A stretch of 64,000 nucleotides of DNA from Streptomyces sp. NBC_00523 (lineage in GTDB: Bacteria; Actinomycetota; Actinomycetes; Streptomycetales; Streptomycetaceae), in assembly GCF_036346615.1 (NCBI RefSeq), contig NZ_CP107836.1, forward strand, positions 6,696,001 through 6,760,000, written 5' to 3'. The stretch's first letter is position 1. Each line of letters begins with the position of its first letter. Of this stretch, positions 25,814 to 35,479 are shown piece by piece. The notes under the pieces are model-generated. The model was not told where the DNA came from. It searched no databases and was given only the letters and a program-made list of their open reading frames with translations. The translations under genes were made by a program, and so were the position numbers.

Positions 25814-27537
25814 TGCCCATCCTGCCCCGCAAGCAGTACACCGACATGTTCGGTCCGACGGTCGGTGACCGCTTCCACCTCGGCGACACCAACCTCGTCG
25901 TCGAGGTCGAGAAGGACTACAGCGAGGGCCTGTACGGCGACGAGGTCGTCTACGGCGGCGGCAAGACCATGCGCGACGGCATGGCCTCCGACCCGCAGGC
26001 CACCGCCGCCCAGGGCGCGCTCGACACCGTCATCACCAACGTGGTCGTCATCGACCCGATGGTGGGCGTCGTCAAGTGCGACATCGGCATCAAGGACGGC
26101 TTCATCGTCGGCATCGGCAAGTCCGGCAACCCGCAGACCCAGAACAACGTCGATCCGGACCTGGTCATCGGCCCCGGCACCGAGGCCATCGCGGGCGAGC
26201 ACCTGATCGCCACCGCGGGCGCCATCGACAGCCACGTCCACCTGATCGCCCCGCAGCAGGCCGAACAGGCGCTGACCAACGGCATCACCACCCTCATCGG
26301 CGGCGGCACCGGCCCCACGGACGGTTCCAACGGCACCACCTGCACCCCGGGCCCGTACAACATCGGCCTGCTCCTCCAGGCGGCCGAGACGCTGCCGGTC
26401 AACCTCGGGATCATGGGCAAGGGCAACGGCAGCCTGCCGGGCGCCCTGGAGGAGCAGGTCACCGCCGGTGCCTGCGCGCTGAAGGTGCACGAGGACTGGG
26501 GCTCCACCCCGGCCGTGATCGACAACGCGCTGAACGTCGCGGACGAGCACGACGTCCAGGTGGCCATCCACACCGACAGCCTGAACGAGGGCGGGTTCTT
26601 CGAGGACACCCGCTCCGCCATCGACGGCCGCGCCATCCACACCTTCCACAGCGAGGGCGCGGGCGGCGGGCACGCCCCGGACATCCTGCGCGTCACCGGC
26701 GAGCCCAACGTCCTGCCGTCCTCCACCAACCCGACGCTGCCGTACACCAAGAACTCGGTGGACGAACTCCTCGACATGGTGATGGTCTGCCACCACCTCA
26801 GCCGCGAGATCCCCGAGGACGTCTCCTTCGCGGACAGCCGGGTCCGGGCCGAGACGATCGCCGCCGAGACGGTGCTGCACGATCTCGGTGTGATCAGCAT
26901 GTTCTCCTCCGACTCCCAGGCGATGGGCCGTATCGGCGAATCCGTCACCCGGGCCTTCCAGACCGCGCACCACTGCAAGGACAAGCTCGGGGTGCTGGAG
27001 GGCGACTCGGAGCGCAACGACAACCAGCGGGTGCTGCGCTACCTCGCGAAGATCACCATCAACCCGGCCATCGCCACGGGCATCTCCGACTACGTGGGCT
27101 CGATCGAGAAGGGCAAGCTCGCCGACATCGTGCTCTGGCCCATCCACTCCTTCGCCGCCAAGCCGAAGATGGTCATCAAGGGCGGCCTCGTCTCCTGGGC
27201 CCAGATGGGCGACCCCAACGCCTCGCTGCCCACCCCGCAACCGGTCACCTACCGGCCGATGTTCGGGCAGTACGGCAAGGCGCTCCAGGCCACCCACGCC
27301 ACGTTCATGTCGCAGGCGGGCATCGCCGCAGGCGTACCGGAGCGGCTCGGCCTGGACCGCAAGGTCCTGCCCGTGCGCCGCACCCGCACCATCGGCAAGC
27401 ACAACATGGTCCGCAACGACGTCCTGCCGGACGTGCAGGTCGACCCGGAGACGTTCAAGGTCACGCTCAACGGCAAGGTCGCCACCATCGACCCGGCCGA
27501 GACGCTGCCCCTGAACCACCTCTACTTCCTGGTCTAG
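25813..27537 (+). CDS. ureC: Urease alpha subunit
   Basis: The 574-residue catalytic subunit hydrolysing urea to ammonia and carbamate. Active-site residues are in place: H141 and H143 (SHVHL), the carbamylated K224 in [10 protein letters not shown]253 in [12 protein letters not shown], His in [15 protein letters not shown], the flap C326-H327-H328 in MVCHHLSRE, and D367 in SSDSQAMGR. Length is normal. The mature enzyme needs two nickel ions inserted with UreF, UreG and UreD, all encoded just downstream. Confidence 0.98.
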   Translation: MPILPRKQYTDMFGPTVGDRFHLGDTNLVVEVEKDYSEGLYGDEVVYGGGKTMRDGMASDPQATAAQGALDTVITNVVVIDPMVGVVKCDIGIKDGFIVGIGKSGNPQTQNNVDPDLVIGPGTEAIAGEHLIATAGAIDSHVHLIAPQQAEQALTNGITTLIGGGTGPTDGSNGTTCTPGPYNIGLLLQAAETLPVNLGIMGKGNGSLPGALEEQVTAGACALKVHEDWGSTPAVIDNALNVADEHDVQVAIHTDSLNEGGFFEDTRSAIDGRAIHTFHSEGAGGGHAPDILRVTGEPNVLPSSTNPTLPYTKNSVDELLDMVMVCHHLSREIPEDVSFADSRVRAETIAAETVLHDLGVISMFSSDSQAMGRIGESVTRAFQTAHHCKDKLGVLEGDSERNDNQRVLRYLAKITINPAIATGISDYVGSIEKGKLADIVLWPIHSFAAKPKMVIKGGLVSWAQMGDPNASLPTPQPVTYRPMFGQYGKALQATHATFMSQAGIAAGVPERLGLDRKVLPVRRTRTIGKHNMVRNDVLPDVQVDPETFKVTLNGKVATIDPAETLPLNHLYFLV

Positions 27538-27542
27538 GGCCG

Positions 27543-28289
27543 ATGTACCGCAAGGAGGGCGACATCGCGGGCGACCAGGGCCCGGCGGGGACCACGGCGG
27601 CCACCGGCCTCGGACCGCTGCTGGTCAGCCTCCAGCTGACCGACTCGGCGTTCCCGAGCGGCTTCTACACCCTCTCGCACAGCCTGGAGGGCTTCGCCCA
27701 GGCGGGCGCCGTGGACGCGGACAGCCTGCCGGCGCTGCTGGCGGACCTGCTGCTGCACGGCGTCGGCCCCGCCGACGCCACCGCGCTCGCCCTCGCCCAC
27801 CGGGCCACCGCGGCGGGCGACCCGGAGGCCGTCGTCCGGATCGACGAGCACCTGTTCGCCACCAAGCTGGGCCGCGAGATGCGCCTGGCCGCGACCCGGA
27901 CGGGGCGCCAGCTCCTGGATCTGGGCCACGAGGTGTTCGGCCGCCCGGAGATCGGCGACTACTACGACCGGGTCGTGCGCCGCGAGGCCCCCGGCACCCA
28001 GGCGGTGGCGGCCGGGGTCGTCTACGCGGCGACCGGCGTCCCGGTCCGCCAGGCGGTCGCCGCCGACCTGTTCGCGTTCTGCGTCAGCTTCGCGGGCGCC
28101 GCCCTGCGGCTGAGGCTGACCGATCACCGTACGGCGCAGACCCTGCTCCGCGGCGCCGCGCCCGTCATCGAGACCACCGTCGACGCGGCGCTGCGCAGGG
28201 AGCTGGACGACGTCGGCGCCACCGTCTTCGCCTCGGATGTCATGTCGGGCCGTCATGAACGCGCCGAGGCCCGCCTCTTCGCCAGCTGA
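27543..28289 (+). CDS. ureF: Urease accessory protein UreF
   Basis: A 248-residue accessory protein that gates GTP-dependent nickel delivery to urease together with UreG and UreD. The family start is seen after a 25-residue extension: LLVSLQLTDSAFPSGFYTLSHSLEGF. It begins five bases after the ureC stop, and further conserved segments are REMRLAATRTGRQLL and AFCVSFAGAALRL. No UreE gene is found on either side. Confidence 0.95.
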   Translation: MYRKEGDIAGDQGPAGTTAATGLGPLLVSLQLTDSAFPSGFYTLSHSLEGFAQAGAVDADSLPALLADLLLHGVGPADATALALAHRATAAGDPEAVVRIDEHLFATKLGREMRLAATRTGRQLLDLGHEVFGRPEIGDYYDRVVRREAPGTQAVAAGVVYAATGVPVRQAVAADLFAFCVSFAGAALRLRLTDHRTAQTLLRGAAPVIETTVDAALRRELDDVGATVFASDVMSGRHERAEARLFAS

Positions 28290-28318
28290 GCACCCACCAC
28301 GACACCCCTAGGAGCACC

Positions 28319-28939
28319 ATGGACGACAACGTACTGCGGGTCGGCATCGGCGGACCCGTCGGCTCCGGCAAGACCGCGCTCATCGAGGCGCTGGTCCCGG
28401 TCCTGATCGCACGCGGTCACCGCCCCGCCGTCATCACCAACGACATCTACACCCAGGAGGACGCCCAGCACGTCCGCCGCACCCTGGCCGGTGTCCTCGA
28501 ACCCGAGCGCGTCGTCGGCGTCGAGACGGGCGCCTGCCCGCACACCGCCGTACGCGACGACCCGACGATGAACCTCGCGGCCGGTGCCGAGATGCTGGAA
28601 CGCTTCCCGGACACCGACACGCTCCTGTACGAGTCGGGAGGCGACAACCTCACCCTGACGTTCAGCCCCGCCCTGGTCGACCTCTTCCTCTTCGTGCTCG
28701 ACACGGCGGAGGGCGAGAAGATGCCCCGCAAGCGCGGACCCGGCATCACCGACTCCGACCTCCTCGTCATCAACAAGATCGACATCGCCCAGTACGTGCG
28801 GACGGACATCAACGTCATGGAGTCCGACGCCCACCGGGTCCGGGGCGACCGCCCCGTCGTCCTCACCGACTGCCTGACCGGGGTGGGCGTGGACGAGATC
28901 GCCGGCTACCTCGAATCGCGCCGCAAGGTGCTGATCTGA
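28319..28939 (+). CDS. ureG: Urease accessory GTPase UreG
   Basis: A 206-residue SIMIBI-class GTPase supplying energy and nickel for urease activation. The P-loop is GGPVGSGKTAL (residues 11-21), with VVGVETGACPHTA, which contains the nickel-binding CPH motif, ESGGDNL and the specificity motif NKID. The N-terminus lacks the His-rich stretch of some UreG proteins; here the His-rich part is on the CbiX-like protein. It is preceded by AGGAG. Confidence 0.98.
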   Translation: MDDNVLRVGIGGPVGSGKTALIEALVPVLIARGHRPAVITNDIYTQEDAQHVRRTLAGVLEPERVVGVETGACPHTAVRDDPTMNLAAGAEMLERFPDTDTLLYESGGDNLTLTFSPALVDLFLFVLDTAEGEKMPRKRGPGITDSDLLVINKIDIAQYVRTDINVMESDAHRVRGDRPVVLTDCLTGVGVDEIAGYLESRRKVLI

Positions 28940-28940
28940 C

Positions 28941-29888
28941 ATGCCGCTCGCCCCGCAACGGCCGAAGGACCGGCTCACCGAGGAGTACTACACGCCCGTC
29001 CGCCTTCCCCCGGACGTGGCGGCTCTGGCCTCCGTCCCGGACACCCTGGCGCCCGGCTCCCCGGCCAAGGTCGGCATCCTCGACCTCGCCTTCGCCGTGC
29101 GGGGCGGGCGCACCGAACTCGTCGGGCGCTACCAGAAGACCCCGCTCCAGATCATGCGCCCGCTGTGGATCGACCCCACGCAGCCCGGCATGAGTTACGT
29201 GTATCTGATGGCGACCGGCGGCGGCATCGCCCAGGCCGACCGCTACCGGATGGACTTCCACTGCGGCCCCGGTACGCAGGTCCACCTGACGACCCAGGCC
29301 GCGACCAAGGTCTTCCGGATGGAGCACGACTACGCGAGCCAGCGCGTCCACCTCACCGCCGAGGCCGGCAGCTACGTCGAATACCTCCCCGACCCGCTCA
29401 TCCCGTTCCGCGACGCGCGGTTCTACCAGCGCACCGAGGTCACCGTCGCGCCCGGCGCCACCGTGCTCGTCGGTGACACCCTCACCGCCGGCCGGCTCGC
29501 CCGGGGCGAGCGCCACGCGTACCGGATGCTCGCCACCGACCTCCGCGTCAGCCGGCCCGACGGCACCCTCCTCGCCATCGACACCCTGCGCCTGGCGCCG
29601 GGGGCCGGAGTCCTCGGGCCCGGGGTGTTCGCCGGGCACGACCACGTCGCCTCGCTCTTCGTGGTGACCGACAGCGTTCCCGCCGCCGGGCTCGCCGACA
29701 CCCTGCACGAGGCGCTGGCCGGGCTCGGCGTCCTGTACGGGGTGAGCGTGCTGCCCCGGGACTGCGGGGCGTGGGTGCGGCTGCTCGACGACAGCCCGGT
29801 CCGGGTCGCCGAGGCGCAACGGGCCGTCTGGCACGCCGTACGCCGTCTGCTGACCGGCCACCCGCCGCCCGACCTGCGCAAGCCGTAG
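28941..29888 (+). CDS. ureD: Urease accessory protein UreD
   Basis: A 315-residue scaffold protein (UreD/UreH) that binds apo-urease and receives nickel from UreG through UreF. It has ATGGGIAQADRYRMDFHCGPGTQVHLTTQAATKVFRM in pieces typical of the family, followed by YLPDPLIPFRDARFYQRT. It starts two bases after the ureG stop and is followed 40 bases later by the ammonium transporter gene. Confidence 0.94.
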   Translation: MPLAPQRPKDRLTEEYYTPVRLPPDVAALASVPDTLAPGSPAKVGILDLAFAVRGGRTELVGRYQKTPLQIMRPLWIDPTQPGMSYVYLMATGGGIAQADRYRMDFHCGPGTQVHLTTQAATKVFRMEHDYASQRVHLTAEAGSYVEYLPDPLIPFRDARFYQRTEVTVAPGATVLVGDTLTAGRLARGERHAYRMLATDLRVSRPDGTLLAIDTLRLAPGAGVLGPGVFAGHDHVASLFVVTDSVPAAGLADTLHEALAGLGVLYGVSVLPRDCGAWVRLLDDSPVRVAEAQRAVWHAVRRLLTGHPPPDLRKP

Positions 29889-29928
29889 CGCTTCCCGCCC
29901 CGCCCGCTCCCTACCCGAGGTACCGCCG

Positions 29929-31278
29929 ATGATTACCGCTCCCGCGCCCATGCCGGCCGCGTACGACTCCGGGGACACCGCCTGGCTGCTCGCCGCCACC
30001 GCCATGGTCCTGCTGATGACGCCCGGCCTCGCGTTCTTCTACGGCGGCATGGTGCGCACCCGGCACGTGCTGATGATGATCAAGATGAGCTTCGCCGCGC
30101 TGGCCTTCGGCACGCTCGTCTGGTGGGTCATCGGCTACACCCTGGCGTTCGGGCCGGACGTCGGCGGCGCCGGGGTCATCGGGAACCTCGACCACGTGTT
30201 CATGAAGGGCATCGAGCTCAACACGCTGACCGGGGCCATCCCCACGTACATCTACAGCACCTTCCAGATGGGCTTCGCCGTCATCACCGTGGCGCTGATC
30301 AGCGGCTCCATCGCCGACCGCGCCACGATGCGGGGCTGGCTCGTCTTCGTCGTGCTCTGGTTGCTGATCGTCTACATCCCGATCGCGCACTGGGTGTTCG
30401 ACAAGGACGGCTGGATCGTGAAGCACCTCGGCGCCCTCGACTTCGCGGGCGGGCTGCCGGTGGAGCTCAACTCCGGGGTCGCCGGGCTCGCCGTCGCGCT
30501 CGTGCTGCGCGCGCCCCGCGACTTCGCCCGCCGGGAGGAGCGCCCGAACAACATCCCGCTCGTGGTCGTCGGCGTCGGGCTGCTGTGGTTCGGCTGGTTC
30601 GGCTTCAACTCCGGCTCCGCGCTCACCGACCAGGGCACGGCCGCGGCCGCCTTCATCAACACGCAGCTCGGTGCGGCGGGCGCCATGGTGACCTGGCCGC
30701 TGGTCGAGAAGTGGCGCACGGGCCGGGTGACCACCATGGGCGTCGTCTCCTCCGCCGTCGCGGGCATGGTCGCCATCACCCCGGCGTGCGGTGAGATCAA
30801 CACCCTGGGTGCGGTGATCACCGGCCTGGTCGTCGGGGCGGTGAGCGCGTACGCGGTCACCCTCAAGTTCCGCTTCAACGTGGACGACACGCTCGACGTG
30901 GTCGGGGTGCACGGCGTCGGCGGCTTCATCGGCCTGGTCATGGTCGGCCTCTTTGCCACGGCCCGCATCAGCGGCAAGGAGGGCCTGTTCTACGGGGGCG
31001 GCTGGGGCCTGCTCGGCAAGCAGCTGGTGGCGATCGTGTCCGTGATCGCGTTCTCGTTCATCCTCACCTGGCTCATCGCCAAGGCCGTCGACCTGACCGT
31101 CGGCTTCCGGGCGAAGGAGGAGTACGCCAACGTCCCGGGTGAGGAGGCGGAGCGGGCGTACGACTTCCAGACCGCCGAGCGGCTCGGCGCGCTGGTCTCC
31201 GGGCGGCGGGTGGCGAGCGACGACGAACTGGTCCAGCAGATCAGCCGGTTGCTGCGGGCCCGCGAGAGCGAGAAGTAG
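29929..31278 (+). CDS. Ammonium transporter (Amt family) with Glu in place of the first pore His
   Basis: A 449-residue, eleven-helix transporter of the Amt/MEP family, ending the urea cluster. Signature segments are FFYGGMVRTRHVL near the N-terminus, FQMGFAVITVALISGSIADR, and VVGVHGVGGFIG with the second pore His, H328. The first of the two pore histidines, expected in the DFAGGxxVHxNxG motif, is Glu here (E179 in DFAGGLPVELNSG). This is the arrangement of yeast Mep1/Mep3 rather than E. coli AmtB. The cytoplasmic tail is about 60 residues. It would recover ammonium or move urease-derived ammonium. No glnK gene follows. Confidence 0.95.
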   Translation: MITAPAPMPAAYDSGDTAWLLAATAMVLLMTPGLAFFYGGMVRTRHVLMMIKMSFAALAFGTLVWWVIGYTLAFGPDVGGAGVIGNLDHVFMKGIELNTLTGAIPTYIYSTFQMGFAVITVALISGSIADRATMRGWLVFVVLWLLIVYIPIAHWVFDKDGWIVKHLGALDFAGGLPVELNSGVAGLAVALVLRAPRDFARREERPNNIPLVVVGVGLLWFGWFGFNSGSALTDQGTAAAAFINTQLGAAGAMVTWPLVEKWRTGRVTTMGVVSSAVAGMVAITPACGEINTLGAVITGLVVGAVSAYAVTLKFRFNVDDTLDVVGVHGVGGFIGLVMVGLFATARISGKEGLFYGGGWGLLGKQLVAIVSVIAFSFILTWLIAKAVDLTVGFRAKEEYANVPGEEAERAYDFQTAERLGALVSGRRVASDDELVQQISRLLRARESEK

Positions 31279-31282
31279 CCGC

Positions 31283-32686
31283 TCAGGCCCTGGTCGGGCG
31301 CAGGAAGTCGCGTACGAAGGTGCGGTGCCACCAGCAGCCGGTGGCCCGCAGCTCGCGCCAGGTCGTGAACCGGTAGCGGAAGACCCGGGCCCGCACCTGG
31401 GCGGGCGGGGCGTCCGGGAACGGGTTGTGCCGCAGCAGCCGCAGGGTGTCCCGGTCGTTCTCCAGCAGCCGCTCCACGAACGGCCCGAACCAGGATCTGG
31501 CGTACGCGGGGGAGAGCGCGGCGAACCACATCATCCAGTCGAGCCGCAGATGGTACGGGGCGAACTGGCGCGGCAGCCGGCGCGGATCACCCGGCTTGCC
31601 CTTGAAGCCGTACTCCTTCCACACCGTGCCCGGATGCACCACCGCGTCGTCCGTCCCCTCCACCACCACCTCCAGGCGGACCCGGCTGATGCTGCCGAAG
31701 GCGCCGTACGTGTTGACCAGGTGCAGCGGGTCGAAGGACCGGTTCATCACCTGGCGGCGGGAGACCAGATTGCGGGCCGGACGGTAGCTGAGGACCAGGA
31801 CCAGCGCGGTGACCGCGATGACCAGCACGGCGTACCAGCCGGGCGCGCCCCGCTGGGCGGGCGGTTCGGTCAGCGGCGACCAGTCGATGACCGGCAGGGC
31901 GAGCGTGATGGTCAGCCAGTTGAGCCAGGCGAAGTTGCCCGAGAGCACCAGCCACAACTGGGTGACGATCATCAGGCCCGCCGCGAAACTCGCCACCGGC
32001 TGCGGGGTGAACAGCAGCACCGGAACGAGCAGCTGGGTCACATGGTTGGCCGCCACCTCGACCCGGTGCACGGGCCGGGGGAGACGGTGGAAGAACCAGC
32101 TCAGCGGGCCCGGCATCGGCTGCGTCTCGTGGTGGAAGTCCAGACACGTCAGCTTCCGCCAGCAGGCGTCACCGCGCCACTTGATGAGCCCGGCGCCGAA
32201 CTCCACCCGGAACAGCAGCCACCGCAGCAGCCAGAGCACCAGCACCGGTGGCGCCGTGCCCGCGTTCCCCAGGAAGACGGCGAGGAAACCCGTCTCCAGG
32301 AGCAGCGATTCCCAGCCGAACCCGTACCAGACCCCGCCCACCTGCACGATCGACAGATACAACAGCCACGGCACCGCCCACAGCGCCATCGCCGCGCCCA
32401 GCGGCACCTGGTTGTCCGCCCCGGCGAGCAGCGCGACGGAGACGGCGCACCCGGCCCAGGCGACCACGGCGAAGAAGCGGTCCGAGCAATGCAGCCGGAA
32501 GAGCCCCGGGGCGGTGCGCCAGGACGTACGCCGGAGCTCCCGGGTCGCGGGCAGCATGCCGCGCTCCCCGATCAGTGCCCGGAACTGAAGCGCCGCGGTG
32601 AGGAAGGCGGTCAGGTAGACGACGGCGAGGGCCTTCTGGAAGACCAGCCGGCCGAGCCAGTACCCGTCAGCGGTGAACCACTCCAT
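31283..32686 (-). CDS. Lipase maturation factor family membrane protein
   Basis: A 467-residue multi-spanning membrane protein of the LMF family, whose vertebrate members help fold lipases in the endoplasmic reticulum. Motifs include LVFQKALAVVYLTAFLTA at the N-terminus, WESLLLETGFLAVFL, LLRWLLFRVEFGAGLIKWRGD and CLDFHHETQPMPGPLSW. The C-terminal soluble domain has WKEYGFKGKPGD and PRQFAPYHLRLDWMMWF. It is convergent with the ammonium transporter gene, with only 4 bp between the stops. The bacterial role is not established. Confidence 0.92.
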   Translation of the reverse strand: MEWFTADGYWLGRLVFQKALAVVYLTAFLTAALQFRALIGERGMLPATRELRRTSWRTAPGLFRLHCSDRFFAVVAWAGCAVSVALLAGADNQVPLGAAMALWAVPWLLYLSIVQVGGVWYGFGWESLLLETGFLAVFLGNAGTAPPVLVLWLLRWLLFRVEFGAGLIKWRGDACWRKLTCLDFHHETQPMPGPLSWFFHRLPRPVHRVEVAANHVTQLLVPVLLFTPQPVASFAAGLMIVTQLWLVLSGNFAWLNWLTITLALPVIDWSPLTEPPAQRGAPGWYAVLVIAVTALVLVLSYRPARNLVSRRQVMNRSFDPLHLVNTYGAFGSISRVRLEVVVEGTDDAVVHPGTVWKEYGFKGKPGDPRRLPRQFAPYHLRLDWMMWFAALSPAYARSWFGPFVERLLENDRDTLRLLRHNPFPDAPPAQVRARVFRYRFTTWRELRATGCWWHRTFVRDFLRPTRA

Positions 32687-32719
32687 CGCTACCAGTATGG
32701 CCCGGCCCCGCCCCCGGGC

Positions 32720-33256
32720 TCATCGGCCGGGCGCCTCGCGCCGCTCGCGCTCCTCCGCCACGATCCGGCGCAGCGTACGGCCGAGGCGGCGCGCGTACCA
32801 CCGCTGGAGCGGCGGCACCAGCGGACCGCCGAGCCGCGCGTACCAGCGGGCGGGCCGGCTGAACGCCATCACCCTGAACCAGACCGTGCCGTCCTCGGCG
32901 AGTTCGGCCGTGAAGCACTCCTCGCCGCGCTCGGGGTGGCCGGTCTCCGTCCCGTATCCGAACCCGATCCGCTCCGGACCGTACTCGGCCCAGATCACCC
33001 GGCAGGGGGCGGCGAGTCGCAGCGGCCCGGCCTGCACCGCCACCCGAACGGCCGTCCCCGCCTCGGCGCGTGGCGTGGACGCCTCCACACGCGCCCCCGA
33101 TCCGCGGTGCATCCGGAACTCGGTGATCGCCGCCCCGGCCGCCTCGAAGTCGGCGCGGCCGCGCCCGACCCGGGTGCGGTGGTGCAGGTGGTGGTAGCCG
33201 TCGGGGAGCGGGCCGAGGCGGGTGACCCCCGCCTCCGGGTAGTTGAGGCTGCTCAT
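32720..33256 (-). CDS. DUF1990 family protein
   Basis: A 178-residue cytoplasmic protein with the DUF1990 pattern: N-terminal MSSLNYPEAGVTR, central CRVIWAEYGPERIGFGYGTETGHPERGEECF, and a C-terminal RPARWYARLGGPLVPPLQRWYARR. The ATG at 33256 overlaps the stop of the YndJ-like gene by 4 bp, so the two are cotranslated. This gene pair occurs in other actinobacteria and bacilli. Function unknown. Confidence 0.88.
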   Translation of the reverse strand: MSSLNYPEAGVTRLGPLPDGYHHLHHRTRVGRGRADFEAAGAAITEFRMHRGSGARVEASTPRAEAGTAVRVAVQAGPLRLAAPCRVIWAEYGPERIGFGYGTETGHPERGEECFTAELAEDGTVWFRVMAFSRPARWYARLGGPLVPPLQRWYARRLGRTLRRIVAEERERREAPGR

Positions 33257-34107
33257 CGGATGCTTCCTTCGCCGTCGTGGAGGAGGTGCAGGCGCCGCCA
33301 GGCGAGCACCGAGCAGAGCCCGAACCCCAGTGCGTTGCCCACGCCGTGGGTGGTGGCCATCCAGAGAAGGCCGGGGTGCGGCAGACCCGTCGCCTCGCCC
33401 AGCGCCCAGATCAGGGCGAGGACCATGGTCACCGCGAGCACGGCGGCCGAGACGGCGAGCAGCAGCCGGGTGGCGCGGTCGCGGTGGGCGGGCCGGACCG
33501 TGCGCCAGGTCAGCAGCGCCACGGTCCACATCCCGGCCGTCAGGGCCACCGCCCCGACGAGTTCGGCCCAGTCGCCGATGAAGTAGCCGGCCAGCACGGA
33601 CAGGGTGCCCAGGGGCACGCTGAGCGCCGCGAACCGGCCCGCGGGACCGTCGGCCACCCGGCTCACCAGACCCGCGACCAGGGCGGCGGCGAACCCGGCG
33701 AAGTGGAAGTGCGGCACGGTCAGCGCCAGGATGCCGGGACCGAAGCCGAACAGCGGGTGTCCGGCGCGTTCGGCGACCAGCGCGGTGGCGGCGACGGCCG
33801 GGGTCACCAGTGCGGTGAGCAGGGCGATCTCGGCCGGCGCCGTGGCCGGGGAACGCAGGGGACCGTCGCGGCCGGCGGCGCGGGGCACGGCGTGCAGCGC
33901 GAGAAGCGCGGCCCCGATTCCGTAGCAGAGGGCCAGGACCGTGGCGGCCCTACCGCGCGGCAGCCAGAGCGACACCGCGCCGGGGGCGGCGAAGACCGGC
34001 CAGAACCGTCCGATCCGGTCCAGTTCCGGTGCGTCGGCGAGCCGCAGCCCGGCCGGCACGATCACCAGCATCCCCAGCATCACGATCAGCCCGACAAGGA
34101 CCGACAT
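33253..34107 (-). CDS. YndJ-like membrane protein
   Basis: A 284-residue protein of eight or nine hydrophobic segments, resembling the YndJ family. Distinctive features are a membrane-embedded TVPHFHFAGFAAAL and a C-terminal ATTHGVGNALGFGL, both with His residues. Stop and start overlap with the DUF1990 gene downstream. Twin TTGAACGCGTTCAA palindromes lie 19 and 62 bp upstream, so the pair is under a dedicated repressor. Function unknown. Confidence 0.85.
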   Translation of the reverse strand: MSVLVGLIVMLGMLVIVPAGLRLADAPELDRIGRFWPVFAAPGAVSLWLPRGRAATVLALCYGIGAALLALHAVPRAAGRDGPLRSPATAPAEIALLTALVTPAVAATALVAERAGHPLFGFGPGILALTVPHFHFAGFAAALVAGLVSRVADGPAGRFAALSVPLGTLSVLAGYFIGDWAELVGAVALTAGMWTVALLTWRTVRPAHRDRATRLLLAVSAAVLAVTMVLALIWALGEATGLPHPGLLWMATTHGVGNALGFGLCSVLAWRRLHLLHDGEGSIR

Positions 34108-34125
34108 GACTCACCCACCCCCGAG

Positions 34126-34139
34126 TTGAACGCGTTCAA
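34126..34139. promoter_or_regulatory. Palindromic operator TTGAACGCGTTCAA (proximal)
   Basis: A perfect 14-bp palindrome 19 bp upstream of the yndJ-like start. It is identical to the site at 34169 and typical of TetR-family operators in size and symmetry. Confidence 0.78.
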
Positions 34140-34168
34140 ATCGTTGTCGACGCAGACTCTACGCTGCT

Positions 34169-34182
34169 TTGAACGCGTTCAA
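34169..34182. promoter_or_regulatory. Palindromic operator TTGAACGCGTTCAA (distal)
   Basis: A second exact copy, centre to centre 43 bp from the first (about four helical turns). The interval contains the probable promoter of the yndJ-like gene, so a repressor bound at both sites would enclose it. Confidence 0.78.
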
Positions 34183-34294
34183 GGCGGCAGGGGGCGTACA
34201 CCTCCCGGGAAGCGGTTGGCTTGCGGCGGCGGGGGAAGTGCGGCAGACATGGAGGAGCGACCGGGAGACCGGTGACCAGGCAGGAGAACCGCCC

Positions 34295-35449
34295 GTGCCC
34301 TCACGCATACGCATGCGCCGCACAGCCCCCGCCCTGCTCTGCGCCGGCCTCCTCCTCACCGCGGGCTGCGCCCGGGACACCTCCGGCGGTGCTCCGGCCA
34401 CGCGAACGGGTGACGCGACCGGCCCCGTCCTCCAACCCGCGTCCGACCCCGGGACCGCCCCCTTCACCGCCTCCACCGCGGGCGGTCCGGCACTTCCCCC
34501 TCACGCCGCACGGACCGGGGCGCCCCGCTCCCCGTCGGCGCCCGGACAGGCGCTCAAGCGCACCGGATCGACTCCCGGCCTGTACGCCGGAACCCGCGCC
34601 GTTCCCTCCTGCGACGTCGAGGCGCAGATCCGCATGCTTGCCGTGGACCCGGCGCGGGAAGAGGCGTTCGCGCACACCGTGTCCGTCGCGCGCGACCAGG
34701 TCGCCGGCTTCCTGCGCGGCCTGACGCCCGTCCTGCTGCGCGCCGACACCCTGGTCACCGGGCACGGCTTCAGGGACGGCTCCGTCACCACCTACCAGTC
34801 CGTGTTGCAGGCGGGGACCGCGGTCATGGTCGACGCACGGGGGCTGCCCCGGGTCCGCTGCGTCTGCGGCAATCCGCTGGACCCGCCCACCGGCCGGGGT
34901 GACGCGGCGGCCGGGACGGGGAAGCGGTGGGAGGGGTTCGACCCGGCGCGGACCGTCGTGATCGAGCCCGCCGCGCGGCCCGTGGCGGAGCTGGTGATCG
35001 CCGACCTGGACCACCACAGCTGGATCGCCCGGCCGGCCGGCGACGAGGGGACCGGCGACCGCGTTCCCGAGAAGCCGCCGCCCTACACGCCCGACACCGA
35101 TATCACCGGCCCGCTCCCCGACGTCACGCCGCCCGGTACGGAGCGGCCGGAGTCCCCGACGGAGTCCGCGCGGCCGGAGGAGCCCACGCCGTCCCGGACT
35201 CCGGAGGAGTGCCCGACGCCCGACGTACCCGCGCCGGAGACGCCCACACCGCCCGGTCAGCCGGCGGCGGCCCGCGGCGTACCCGCCCGGGCGCCGGGGG
35301 AGACGCACTGCCCGACGCCGACCGCTGAGCCGACGGACGGGCCGTCCGCGGAGCCGTCGATGCCGGAGCGGACACCCGCGTCCGACGAGCCGCCGACGTC
35401 CATCCGGCTGCCCAGGGGCGCCGACGACGGTCCGGCCGTGCGGTGGTGA
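34295..35449 (+). CDS. Lipoprotein of unknown function (DUF6777-like)
   Basis: A 384-residue exported lipoprotein. The GTG at 34295 has AGGAG nearby; the signal sequence (MRRTAPALLCAGLLLTAGCAR) contains the lipobox TAGC. The folded part (about residues 70-270) starts around YAGTRAVPSCDVEAQIRML and contains a second CVCGNPLDPP cysteine pair. Its end (ELVIADLDHHSWIARP) resembles the DUF6777 region found in Streptomyces lipoproteins. The last 110 residues are Pro/Thr/Glu-rich and probably disordered. It is divergent from the yndJ-like gene. Function unknown. Confidence 0.78.
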   Translation: MPSRIRMRRTAPALLCAGLLLTAGCARDTSGGAPATRTGDATGPVLQPASDPGTAPFTASTAGGPALPPHAARTGAPRSPSAPGQALKRTGSTPGLYAGTRAVPSCDVEAQIRMLAVDPAREEAFAHTVSVARDQVAGFLRGLTPVLLRADTLVTGHGFRDGSVTTYQSVLQAGTAVMVDARGLPRVRCVCGNPLDPPTGRGDAAAGTGKRWEGFDPARTVVIEPAARPVAELVIADLDHHSWIARPAGDEGTGDRVPEKPPPYTPDTDITGPLPDVTPPGTERPESPTESARPEEPTPSRTPEECPTPDVPAPETPTPPGQPAAARGVPARAPGETHCPTPTAEPTDGPSAEPSMPERTPASDEPPTSIRLPRGADDGPAVRW

Positions 35450-35479
35450 ACGGCGGCGGTCCCCGCTCCCCGGCGGGCC

